A model generated the notes under the pieces. That model saw only the letters and a program-made list of their open reading frames with translations. It was not told the DNA's origin and ran no database searches. Of a stretch of DNA of 10,053 nucleotides, positions 1 to 6,035 are shown piece after piece. The translations under genes and the position numbers were made by a program. How positions within the stretch are numbered: the stretch's first letter is position 1; each line of letters starts with the position of its first letter. Origin of the DNA: an uncultured Collinsella sp. (lineage in GTDB: Bacteria > Actinomycetota > Coriobacteriia > Coriobacteriales > Coriobacteriaceae); NCBI GenBank assembly GCA_902493835.1, contig CABURG010000053.1:1-10053 (forward strand). The letters are read 5' to 3'.

Positions 1-281
1 TGCCCGCGCGCCTTACCTTTCGGGTTCACCATCCATGGTGGGGCGCGTTTCTAACGAAGCCGTAACGGCCGTTGGGCTCTTTTGGCGCCAGCCAATCTCG
101 ACCCGCACGCATTTGCTTAAAGCAACAACTTTCCCGATCGATGTAACCACCGAATCAAAACGTGTACACCAGCCACCAAAGATGCCGAAAAATGTCGCTT
201 TTGGAGGCTGATGTACACAAATGCAGAATCCAGCGCAGCCCAGAGGCGCCCTCCACATGTCTGGACTCTCTATGGCTGCGC
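1..281. other. Non-coding stretch upstream of the first gene
   Basis: I recognise no gene here. The stretch is rich in short palindromes: AACGGCCGTT around 63-72, TTGGC/GCCAA at 82-86 and 91-95, and TTGCTT/AAGCAA at 113-118 and 120-125. Two larger inverted repeats follow and are listed separately. One plus-strand frame stays open from position 2 to a stop at 209-211, about 69 residues with no start in the window. It could be the tail of a gene entering from the left, but it runs through an inverted repeat and resembles no family I know. Confidence 0.4.
162..218. repeat. Imperfect inverted repeat, 19-nt arms
   Basis: The arms at 162-180 and 200-218 both begin or end with the GTGTACA/TGTACAC pair and match at 17 of 19 positions. 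They enclose a 19-nt loop. Neither side carries a T-run, so this is not an obvious intrinsic terminator. It could be a dispersed intergenic repeat or a protein-binding palindrome. The sequence does not say which. Confidence 0.6.
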
Positions 282-286
282 TGGAT
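228..286. repeat. Perfect 13-bp inverted repeat next to the first promoter
   Basis: ATCCAGCGCAGCC at 228-240 is exactly complementary to GGCTGCGCTGGAT at 274-286, around a 33-nt spacer. A nested CCAGA/TCTGG pair (240-244 and 260-264) can extend the fold. The right arm overlaps the proposed -35 element of the downstream promoter, so it may act as an operator. It may instead end transcription from the left, although no T-run follows. Confidence 0.6.
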
Positions 287-310
287 AGACATCGCCGGAA
301 CGGGTATAGT
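282..310 (+). promoter_or_regulatory. Putative sigma-70 promoter of the phosphatidyltransferase operon
   Basis: TGGATA at 282-287 (4 of 6 matches to the -35 consensus) and TATAGT at 305-310 (5 of 6 to the -10) are 17 bp apart. Transcription would start near 317, giving a leader of about 30 nt with a GGGGGA ribosome site before the GTG at 347. This placement also argues against any upstream start codon for the gene. Confidence 0.5.
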
Positions 311-346
311 ATCGAAAGTTTTGTCGTTAACCAGCGGGGGAGTCCT

Positions 347-1051
347 GTGGGCATCAAAAAGAAGATCAAAAAGGAGCTTATCGGCACTTCCGATTACCCG
401 TCGAATAAGATCTTTACGATCTCCAATTTCATTACCTTTACGCGCCTGATCCTCACCCTGGTATTTCTGTACCTGTTTGTGACGGATAACAACCGCGTCA
501 TCGCCATCGTTATCTACGCCGTTGCCGCCTCCACCGACTGGATGGACGGTCAGATTGCCCGCATGACCAAGACGGTCTCGTGGCTTGGCAAGGTCATGGA
601 TCCCATCTGCGACCGTGCGCTGCTGTTCACCGGCGTACTTGGACTGGTGGTCCGCGGAGAGCTGCCCATCTGGGTCTGCGTGCTCATTATTGGCCGTGAC
701 ATCTATCTGGGCATCGGCACGCTTATCGTGCGTCATTATCACCGTCGCCCCATCGATGTTGTCTTCCCCGGAAAGATTGCCACAGCGCTGCTCATGACCG
801 GATTCTCGCTCATGCTGCTCGGTTTCCCCGTTATTGACGGCCTGCATCTTCTGCCTTCATCCCTTACGGCCTTCCCGGGCCTCAACGGAAGCTCGGTGCC
901 CCTCGGCATCTTCTTTGTGTACGGCGGCGTGATCTTCTCCATGCTCACGGCTGTCATCTACTCCATTAAGGGCGGAGTGGCCATTAAACAGGCTCTCGCG
1001 CATCCCGAGGACGAGGACATCGACTTTCTGAACCCTGAAATCGAAGACTGA
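347..1051 (+). CDS. CDP-alcohol phosphatidyltransferase family protein (PgsA-like)
   Basis: This membrane enzyme, 234 aa, transfers a phospho-alcohol headgroup to or from a CDP-linked lipid. It is probably a phosphatidylglycerophosphate or phosphatidylinositol-phosphate synthase type. The family signature D-x2-DG-x2-AR-x8-G-x3-D-x3-D is intact: D64, D67-G68, A71-R72, G81, D85 and D89, the acidic residues that bind metal and the CDP-alcohol. Hydrophobic helices lie at about 34-46, 50-62 and several places after residue 90. The tail is acidic (EDEDID). A GTG start is chosen because GGGGGA lies 5 nt upstream and the likely promoter lies just before it. Upstream in-frame ATGs (e.g. 257) would precede that promoter. 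It heads the run with the FHA and MerR genes, as pgsA2 heads the comparable mycobacterial region. The acceptor substrate cannot be told from sequence. Confidence 0.85.
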   Translation: MGIKKKIKKELIGTSDYPSNKIFTISNFITFTRLILTLVFLYLFVTDNNRVIAIVIYAVAASTDWMDGQIARMTKTVSWLGKVMDPICDRALLFTGVLGLVVRGELPIWVCVLIIGRDIYLGIGTLIVRHYHRRPIDVVFPGKIATALLMTGFSLMLLGFPVIDGLHLLPSSLTAFPGLNGSSVPLGIFFVYGGVIFSMLTAVIYSIKGGVAIKQALAHPEDEDIDFLNPEIED

Positions 1052-1117
1052 TTCGTTGGGGTATGATTACGTACGGTTCATTATTTGCGGCACGTCCGCG
1101 ATAAGTTAGGGGTTGTC

Positions 1118-1552
1118 ATGGACAACATGGTTAACAATATGCCTCAGAATGATAAGACTGCTGACGCTACCTGCGTATTCCGCGTGCCTTCAAGCGACGT
1201 CACCGTTCCCGACCTCATGGCCAACGTGCGGATCACCGCCCCCGTTCTGTCCATCGTCAAGGGTCCGCAGACTGGTGCCGCCTTTGAGCTCGAGGACAAC
1301 GTGACCACCATCGGTCGCGATCCCGCGAACGGCATCTTCCTCAATGACATGACTGTTTCGCGCAGCCACGCGCGCATTATTCGCGAGGGCCTTGGCGCTC
1401 GCATCGAGGACTTGGGATCGCTCAATGGCACCTGGGTCGACGGTGCCATCGTCAATGCAGCCCCGCTGCACGACGGTTCTTCCGTCCAGATCGGTACGTT
1501 TACGCTCATCTACCACGAGAGCACGCCGGAGCGCATCGAAACCGGTGAGTAG
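1118..1552 (+). CDS. FHA-domain protein, GarA/OdhI-like
   Basis: This 144-aa cytoplasmic protein has a single forkhead-associated (phosphothreonine-binding) domain at about 44-136. The conserved residues are visible: G66-R67, S81-R-S-H84 and N103-G104-T105. The flexible N-terminus carries DATCVFR (16-22), which lines up with the ETTSVFR segment of mycobacterial GarA. There, tail threonines are phosphorylated by Ser/Thr kinases and then bind the protein's own FHA domain. T18 matches the second threonine and the first is replaced by alanine. GarA and OdhI control 2-oxoglutarate-using enzymes; that role here is inference from similarity and gene order. The ATG at 1118 is preferred over a TTG at 1085 because AGGGG lies just upstream. 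The stop is 3 nt before the MerR start, so the two are probably co-translated. Confidence 0.85.
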   Translation: MDNMVNNMPQNDKTADATCVFRVPSSDVTVPDLMANVRITAPVLSIVKGPQTGAAFELEDNVTTIGRDPANGIFLNDMTVSRSHARIIREGLGARIEDLGSLNGTWVDGAIVNAAPLHDGSSVQIGTFTLIYHESTPERIETGE

Positions 1553-1555
1553 GGC

Positions 1556-2434
1556 ATGGCCGAACGCAACTATCTGAGTATCGGCCAAGTCGTCAACCTA
1601 CTTCGAGGCGCATACCCCGATCTTTCGAACTCAAAAATTAGATTTCTAGAGGATGAGGGGCTCATTACCCCTCATCGTACGCCAAAGGGATACCGTCAGT
1701 ACTCTAAGGAGGACGTTGATCGCCTGGAGGTCATTCTGCACTTGCAGAAGACTCGCTACATGCCACTCAACGTGATTAAGCAGCGCCTGGAAAACGCCAC
1801 GGACCTGTCAACGCTCGCCTACGAGGTGGGCTTGCTGTCCGATGTTCCGCTCAAGACGGAGCCCAAGGAGACTAAGCAAAAGCTGCATCCCATCGAGACC
1901 ATTCCCGATATGCTGGGCGTCGAGATTTCGTTTATCCGCTCGCTCGCCGAGAACGACCTCATTCGCATCATCAAGAGTCCGCAGAATCGTGAGCTCGTCG
2001 ATGGCCGCGATTTTCCGATTATCCGTTACTGCTCCGAGCTGTCACGCTTCCATATCGAGCCGCGCAACCTGCGTCAGTACGTGTCTTCCGCCAACCGCGA
2101 GTCCTCGATGTTTGAGCAGGTGCTCGTGAGCATGCTCGGCATGGATACCTCCGATGACGAGCGCGACGCCAAGCTCGAGCGTGCGTTTAAGAAGCTTCAC
2201 GACCTGACCGAGGGTGTGCACACTGCGCTGCTCAAGAACCGCGTTTTTGAGTCACTCAACGCCGTGGTCGAGGACGCCGACATCGATGCACTCGATGAGG
2301 AGATCGCGCGTTCCGAATCCACCAAGGCCAAAAACGAAGAGATAGCTGCGCCGGCTCCACACGAGGATTCTCTCGTAAAGCCGCTCAAGGTTGTCGCCCC
2401 TTCGCACTCCGGAACCGCCACCGCGGGCAAATAA
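1556..2434 (+). CDS. MerR-family transcriptional regulator (Rv1828-like)
   Basis: This is a 292-aa DNA-binding regulator. The N-terminal MerR winged helix-turn-helix spans about 5-80: LSIGQVVNLL, SKIRFLEDEGLITPHRTPKGYR and the adjoining helix. The linker resembles the family of mycobacterial Rv1828, whose gene follows the FHA gene garA. A second helical domain at about 115-250 may be an effector or dimerisation domain. No metal-binding cysteine cluster typical of CueR or ZntR is seen, so a classic metal sensor is unlikely. The C-terminus (about 255-292) is low-complexity, rich in Ala, Glu, Lys and Pro. The gene starts 3 nt after the FHA stop, with GTGAGTAGGG as ribosome site inside the end of the FHA gene. 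Target genes are unknown. Autoregulation and control of neighbours are plausible. Confidence 0.85.
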   Translation: MAERNYLSIGQVVNLLRGAYPDLSNSKIRFLEDEGLITPHRTPKGYRQYSKEDVDRLEVILHLQKTRYMPLNVIKQRLENATDLSTLAYEVGLLSDVPLKTEPKETKQKLHPIETIPDMLGVEISFIRSLAENDLIRIIKSPQNRELVDGRDFPIIRYCSELSRFHIEPRNLRQYVSSANRESSMFEQVLVSMLGMDTSDDERDAKLERAFKKLHDLTEGVHTALLKNRVFESLNAVVEDADIDALDEEIARSESTKAKNEEIAAPAPHEDSLVKPLKVVAPSHSGTATAGK

Positions 2435-2474
2435 CAGCTGCCGCTTATCCGGCAACCCATTGAAAGGTCATGCA

Positions 2475-3005
2475 ATGTACGACTTCGAATCTCAAATCGT
2501 CGACATCCCCGACTATCCCGAGCCCGGAGTCATCTTTAAAGACATCACGCCGCTCTTTGGCAATCCCGAGGCGCTCAAAGCCATGACCGATGCCCTCGCC
2601 GAGCACTTTGCCGGCATGGGAATCACCAAGGTCGTGGGTCCCGAGGCTCGCGGCTTTATGGTTGGCGTACCGGTGGCTGTAGCCCTTGGCGCCGGCTTTG
2701 TTCCCGCACGTAAACCGGGCAAGCTGCCGCGCGAGACCGTGAGCCAGAGCTACGAGCTCGAGTACGGAACGGATTCCATTGAGATCCATGCCGACGCTAT
2801 CAGCTCTAAAGATACCGTGTTGATTCTGGACGACTTGGTCGCGACGGGCGGAACCGTCGAGGCAACAGGTAAACTGGTGCGAGATATGGGCGCAAAGCTT
2901 GTCGGTTATGGTTGTATCCTTGAGCTTGCGTTTCTCAACCCGCGCGAGAAGCTCACACCGTCTGATGACGATGTGGAGCTCTTTAGCCTGGTGACGGTGG
3001 ACTAG
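2475..3005 (+). CDS. apt: Adenine phosphoribosyltransferase
   Basis: Apt salvages adenine in the cytoplasm: adenine + PRPP gives AMP + pyrophosphate. The 176-aa length fits the family (about 170-180). Key motifs are in order: the N-terminal DIPDYPEPGVIFKDITPL (10-27), GPEARGF (55-61), the flexible loop RKPGKLPRE (79-87) and the PRPP-binding loop VLILDDLVATGGT (115-127) with its Asp pair D119-D120. The ATG at 2475 has AAAGG 7 nt upstream. Another ATG at 2470 is out of frame, and upstream in-frame codons lie in the end of the MerR gene. It lies 40 nt after the MerR gene and 32 nt before the NlpC/P60 gene, so it is probably transcribed with both. Confidence 0.95.
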   Translation: MYDFESQIVDIPDYPEPGVIFKDITPLFGNPEALKAMTDALAEHFAGMGITKVVGPEARGFMVGVPVAVALGAGFVPARKPGKLPRETVSQSYELEYGTDSIEIHADAISSKDTVLILDDLVATGGTVEATGKLVRDMGAKLVGYGCILELAFLNPREKLTPSDDDVELFSLVTVD

Positions 3006-3037
3006 CCGTTACCCTTAGTTACTGGAAAGGAAGCTAC

Positions 3038-4165
3038 ATGCGCACAGCAAACACGCGCAAAAACATGGCACGCTGCGCTGCTACGGCAACCCTCGCTTGT
3101 GTTTTGGGCTTGGGCCTCGCGGCTCCCGCCTACGCCGATACCGCATCCGACCTTGCCGCTGCTCGTACGAAGCTCGAGCAGATCGGTACCCAAACCCAGC
3201 AGATTTACGATGAGCTCGCCACGCAGACGCAGGCGCTCGACCAGACTGCTGGCGAGATCACGCAAAAGCAGCAGGAGATCGCCGATGGTCAGGCCAAGCT
3301 CTCGACCTATGTCGCCGGCGAGTACAAAACCGGCGGTCTGAGCCTGCTTCAGGTTCTGACGGGCGTCGATGACCTGAGCGATATGCTCAACCGTCTGTTC
3401 TACTACGGCAAAGTTTCCGATAAGCAAGCTCAGACCATTCAAGAGGTCAAGGAGCTTAAGCAGCAGCTCACCGATAAGCAGGCCGAGCAGGAAAAGAACG
3501 TCGCCGCTACGCAGAAAAAGGTCGACGAGCTTAACGCCCAGCAGGCTGAAGCCCAGAACGTCGTAAACTCCCTGGATTCGCAGCTGCAGGCCGAGCTTGC
3601 CGCAGAGGCCGAGGCCAACGCCGCGCTGCAGGCCGGCATCAACGCCAGCACCGCCGAGAAGGCCACGGTGAGCAACGAGACTGCCGGTACGACCGAGAAC
3701 ACCAACAACGGTGGCCAGACCAGCAATAACAACAACCAGGGCGGCAACACTCCGGCGCCCACGCCGACACCTGCTCCGACGCCGCAGCCCCCCACGCCTG
3801 CTCCGGCTCCGACGCCTTCTGCTCCGAGCCAGTCCGTCGATGGCGGTTCTGTTGTCTCGCGTGCATACAGCAAGCTTGGTTGCGCCTATTCCTGGGGCGG
3901 AATTGGCCCGAACAGTTTCGACTGCTCTGGTTTTGTTAGCTATTGCCTCACTGGTCGCTATTGCCGCCTGGGCACCACGGACACCTTTATGGGCTGGACG
4001 CGTGTGTCCGATCCGCAGCCCGGTGACGTTGTGGTCAACTCGTACCACACCGGCATTTACATCGGTGGTGGTCAGATGATTCATGCTTCCGACTACAACA
4101 CGGGTGTTATCATCAGCTCCGTTGCCGCCGGCATGAACAATAACTATATCTTCGTGCGTTACTAA
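3038..4165 (+). CDS. Secreted NlpC/P60 peptidoglycan hydrolase with coiled-coil N-terminus
   Basis: This 375-aa exported cell-wall enzyme probably cuts peptide bonds in peptidoglycan stems. Residues 1-33 form a Sec signal peptide: a basic start, hydrophobic core (LACVLGLGLAAP) and an AYA-D cleavage site. Residues 35-200 are a Gln/Glu/Ala-rich coiled coil like those of PcsB/RipA-type hydrolases. Residues 205-265 are a low-complexity linker, first Asn/Thr/Gly-rich, then Pro-Thr-Ala repeats. The NlpC/P60 domain fills 268-375, with catalytic C296 (FDCSGF), H337 (YHTGIYIG) and probable third residue H349 (MIHAS). The start has GGAAAGGAAG just upstream. Coiled coils in such proteins often hold the enzyme inactive until a divisome partner such as FtsEX acts; that is family knowledge, not seen here. 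It is the last gene of the plus-strand run. Confidence 0.93.
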   Translation: MRTANTRKNMARCAATATLACVLGLGLAAPAYADTASDLAAARTKLEQIGTQTQQIYDELATQTQALDQTAGEITQKQQEIADGQAKLSTYVAGEYKTGGLSLLQVLTGVDDLSDMLNRLFYYGKVSDKQAQTIQEVKELKQQLTDKQAEQEKNVAATQKKVDELNAQQAEAQNVVNSLDSQLQAELAAEAEANAALQAGINASTAEKATVSNETAGTTENTNNGGQTSNNNNQGGNTPAPTPTPAPTPQPPTPAPAPTPSAPSQSVDGGSVVSRAYSKLGCAYSWGGIGPNSFDCSGFVSYCLTGRYCRLGTTDTFMGWTRVSDPQPGDVVVNSYHTGIYIGGGQMIHASDYNTGVIISSVAAGMNNNYIFVRY

Positions 4166-4184
4166 GTCATCTTACACAGCGTGT

Positions 4185-4240
4185 GAATGTGGACCTCGTG
4201 GCTTTAAGTCGCGAGGTCCATTCGTGTTTCTCTAATATTG
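4185..4240 (+). terminator. Probable intrinsic terminator after the NlpC/P60 gene
   Basis: GGACCTCG (4191-4198) pairs with CGAGGTCC (4212-4219), and GAAT/ATTC extends the stem across a 2-nt bulge. A pyrimidine-rich tail (TTCGTGTTTCTCTAATATT) follows. The tail is not a clean T-run, so strength is uncertain. Confidence 0.6.
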
Positions 4241-4277
4241 TGCGGCTATCTAGTATTCAAAACTAGATAGCCGCACA
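4239..4277. promoter_or_regulatory. Perfect 16-bp inverted repeat upstream of degV (candidate operator)
   Basis: TGTGCGGCTATCTAGT (4239-4254) and ACTAGATAGCCGCACA (4262-4277) are exact complements around a 7-nt spacer. No T-run follows on either strand, so it does not look like a terminator. The right arm reaches the expected -35 position of the degV promoter. Its central 28 nt (4244-4271) match at 24 positions an element upstream of the DUF1836 gene, including an identical CAAAACTAGATA. Likely binding protein: the DUF1836 regulator (inference). Confidence 0.65.
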
Positions 4278-4295
4278 TTCAGTTTGCAAGATGGC

Positions 4296-4316
4296 TATAA
4301 TTGTTGAGGAACAATT
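4296..4316 (+). promoter_or_regulatory. degV -10 element with overlapping small palindrome
   Basis: TATAAT at 4296-4301 is a perfect -10 element. No good -35 is seen at the expected place (4273-4278, GCACAT), which suggests an activator-dependent or otherwise regulated promoter. AATTGTT (4299-4305) and AACAATT (4310-4316) form a perfect 7-bp inverted repeat with spacer GAGG. It overlaps the end of the -10 and the probable start site, where a repressor would block initiation. Confidence 0.55.
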
Positions 4317-4330
4317 AGAAAGGACCCTCT

Positions 4331-5197
4331 ATGAGCTGGGCACTTATCTCCGATTCAAGCTGTAACCTCCGCGATTGGCAACCGACCGCGCCCCATACCA
4401 CCTTTGCATTTGCGCCCCTCAAAATTCGAGTGGGGGAGCGTGAATTCATCGATGACCTTTCGCTCGATGTTCATGAGCTCAACTGCGCTGTTCAGGCGGA
4501 GACGAATGCCTCTTCGAGCGCTTGTCCCAGCGTAGGGGAGTGGGCCGAGCTCTTCAAATTGGCAGACAAGACCATCTGCATGCCGATCTCTGAGGGCGTG
4601 TCGGGCAGCTACAACGCGGCAGCCACGGCTCGCGATATGGTTCTTGCCGAGGAGCCCGACCGACAGATTCATCTAGTCAATTCACGCGCAGCTGGCGGCA
4701 AAATGGACCTCATTTTCTTGCTGTTCGACCGCTACCTTGCAAGCAATCCAGATGTCTCATTCGAGGACGCTTGCGCATACTTCGATAGCCTTGAGCAGAA
4801 CAGCAAAATCCTCTTCAGCTTGTGCAATTACGAAAACCTCGCCAAAGCCGGACGTATCCCTAAGGCAGCCGGCGTCATTGCCAACAAGCTCAATATCCGC
4901 ATTTTGGGCACGGCGAGTGAGGCCGGTAAAATCGAACTCGTCGGGCACACGCGTGGCGAAAAGAAGATGCTCAACAAGATCATCGACACTATGGAAGCCG
5001 AGGGCTTTACGGGCGGTGAGGTCGTCATTGATCATGTTGAGAACGAAGCTGGAGCCCAGGCGCTTACTGACCGCATAGTCGAGCATTGGCCCGGCTCCAA
5101 GACCATCATCATGCCCTGCAACGGCCTGGATTCCTATTATGCCGAGATGCACGGCCTGATCATCGGCTACGGCATGGGCGTAGCTTCGGGCAAATAA
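4331..5197 (+). CDS. DegV family protein (fatty-acid-binding, FakB-like)
   Basis: DegV/FakB proteins bind a fatty acid and present it to the kinase FakA, which makes acyl-phosphate for phospholipid synthesis. The 288-aa length is typical. Family features are visible: an N-terminal SDSSCNL (7-13), a Ser/Thr-rich SSSACPS near 61-67, the ligand-loop ISEGVSGSYNAA (86-97), the VNSRAAGGK strand-turn (116-124), AGRIPKAAG (173-181) and a C-terminal NGLDSYYAEMHGLIIGYG segment. The start has GAAAGGA 6 nt upstream. It has its own promoter and is flanked by terminators, so it is probably monocistronic. No fakA is in the window, so the partner is elsewhere or the ligand differs. It converges with the DUF1836 gene and shares its palindromic element. 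Confidence 0.88.
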   Translation: MSWALISDSSCNLRDWQPTAPHTTFAFAPLKIRVGEREFIDDLSLDVHELNCAVQAETNASSSACPSVGEWAELFKLADKTICMPISEGVSGSYNAAATARDMVLAEEPDRQIHLVNSRAAGGKMDLIFLLFDRYLASNPDVSFEDACAYFDSLEQNSKILFSLCNYENLAKAGRIPKAAGVIANKLNIRILGTASEAGKIELVGHTRGEKKMLNKIIDTMEAEGFTGGEVVIDHVENEAGAQALTDRIVEHWPGSKTIIMPCNGLDSYYAEMHGLIIGYGMGVASGK

Positions 5198-5216
5198 AGT
5201 CCAACCAAGCAAAAAT

Positions 5217-5261
5217 ACGGGCGGGACAAAGCGACAGATGGCTCTTTGTCCCGCCCGTTTT
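5217..5261. terminator. Strong bidirectional intrinsic terminator
   Basis: A perfect 15-bp stem, 5217-5231 with 5244-5258 (core GGGCGGGACAAAG / CTTTGTCCCGCCC), has a 12-nt loop. TTTT follows on the plus strand, and TATTTTTG follows on the minus strand. It therefore serves both degV (plus, ends 5197) and the DUF1836 gene (minus, ends 5271). Confidence 0.9.
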
Positions 5262-5270
5262 ATACGTCGG

Positions 5271-5882
5271 CTAGCTATTAAACCCGTTGAACTTGAGATA
5301 GCTCATCAAGTAAGCCTTCGAAACAAAGGATGAAACCGCGCTGCGCACAAGCAGCGACTCACGCGTTACCTGATGCGCCGTATCGGGAACCGGCGTCTGC
5401 TCGACGGAAAACGCCGAACGAATCGATGCCTCGAGCTGATCGACCACATAATCGAAGGCCGTCGGGGCATCGTAGCTCAAACGCTGAATGTTAAAGAGTG
5501 CCTGCACCGCAGCAATAGGTAGCACCTGCTTAAAGATGCAGATAGCGATCAGGCGGGCAATCTGCTCGCGGCCATATTGCTTTTTGACCGGAGCAGGCAC
5601 CAGGCCAACCTTTACGTAGTTATTGATCATCGATGGCGTAATGACAGGCTGCTCAACGCAAAGGGACAGCGGCTCCATCCACAGCGCAACATACTCAATG
5701 ACCTGGTCGCGGTAGAGCGTCACATTGGGCAACTGGTCATAGCGCGGCAGACTCAACGTATTGAGTTTGCGTACGATATCGGACTGAATAAACGCATCGG
5801 GCAGCACAGTGGGCTGAATATCCTCAGGCTTAATGCTGACCGACGAATCGGACATCGGAATAACGTGTTTAACGTGGTTCAT
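5271..5882 (-). CDS. DUF1836 protein, MerR-like putative regulator
   Basis: This 203-aa protein is of the DUF1836 family, whose function is not established. The conserved core is visible at about 46-150: PRYDQLPNVTLYRDQV (46-61), then a MerR-like helix-turn-helix with wing, ITPSMINNYVKVGLVPAPVK (81-100) followed by KQYGREQIARL (101-111), and a following helix. The IxxYxKxGL-x-P layout resembles the IRYYxxxGLLxP signature of MerR proteins, so DNA binding is a fair inference. The first 45 residues look flexible. The start at 5882 is chosen for GGAGG 7 nt upstream; an in-frame ATG further out (5984) lies inside the trxB terminator region. Its own promoter overlaps a palindrome shared with degV, so it may regulate itself and degV. 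Confidence 0.8.
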   Translation of the reverse strand: MNHVKHVIPMSDSSVSIKPEDIQPTVLPDAFIQSDIVRKLNTLSLPRYDQLPNVTLYRDQVIEYVALWMEPLSLCVEQPVITPSMINNYVKVGLVPAPVKKQYGREQIARLIAICIFKQVLPIAAVQALFNIQRLSYDAPTAFDYVVDQLEASIRSAFSVEQTPVPDTAHQVTRESLLVRSAVSSFVSKAYLMSYLKFNGFNS

Positions 5883-5906
5883 AAAGGTCCTCCGTTCATT
5901 TTCTAT

Positions 5907-5946
5907 ATTGTATTCTACGTTATCTAGTTTTGCATACCACATAGCC
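5907..5946 (-). promoter_or_regulatory. DUF1836 gene promoter with degV-type palindromic element
   Basis: On the minus strand, 5946-5919 matches the degV element (4244-4271) at 24 of 28 positions: GGCTAT, then TAT, then CAAAACTAGATA are identical and equally spaced. It keeps a degenerate palindrome. A -10-like TACAAT lies at 5912-5907, 6 nt beyond the element, and the expected -35 (5935-5930) falls inside it. A protein bound here should block RNA polymerase, consistent with negative autoregulation (inference). Confidence 0.6.
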
Positions 5947-5949
5947 GGC

Positions 5950-5994
5950 AAGAAAATTGGCGGGACAGTGCACTGATGCATCATCCCGCCATTT
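5950..5994 (-). terminator. Intrinsic terminator of trxB
   Basis: Reading the minus strand, TGGCGGGA (5991-5984) pairs with TCCCGCCA (5965-5958) and is followed by ATTTTCTT. The 18-nt loop contains two small palindromes, TGATGCATCA and AGTGCACT. The terminator ends just before the DUF1836 regulatory region and would insulate it from trxB transcription. Confidence 0.75.
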
Positions 5995-6035
5995 AGTTAA
6001 TTGATAGCAACCTTACATAAGATATATTATCGTAC

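Noticed and set aside
2..211. Open plus-strand frame of about 69 codons entering from the left edge
   Set aside because: No start codon in the window is needed for a partial gene, but its residues match no family I recognise and its end runs through an inverted repeat. Not enough to call a gene.
155..847. Long minus-strand open frame over the phosphatidyltransferase gene
   Set aside because: It lies opposite a gene with a complete catalytic signature and reads as low-complexity Asp/His/Gly-rich sequence, typical of an antisense shadow.
1062..1067. TATGAT as an internal promoter before the FHA gene
   Set aside because: No -35 match at 16-18 bp upstream and no extended -10. Readthrough from the upstream gene is sufficient.
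3002..4084. Long minus-strand open frame of 360 codons over the NlpC/P60 gene
   Set aside because: The plus strand has a signal peptide, coiled coil and intact catalytic residues. The antisense frame is Leu/Gly/Arg-rich and domain-free, a product of repeated GAG/CAG codons.
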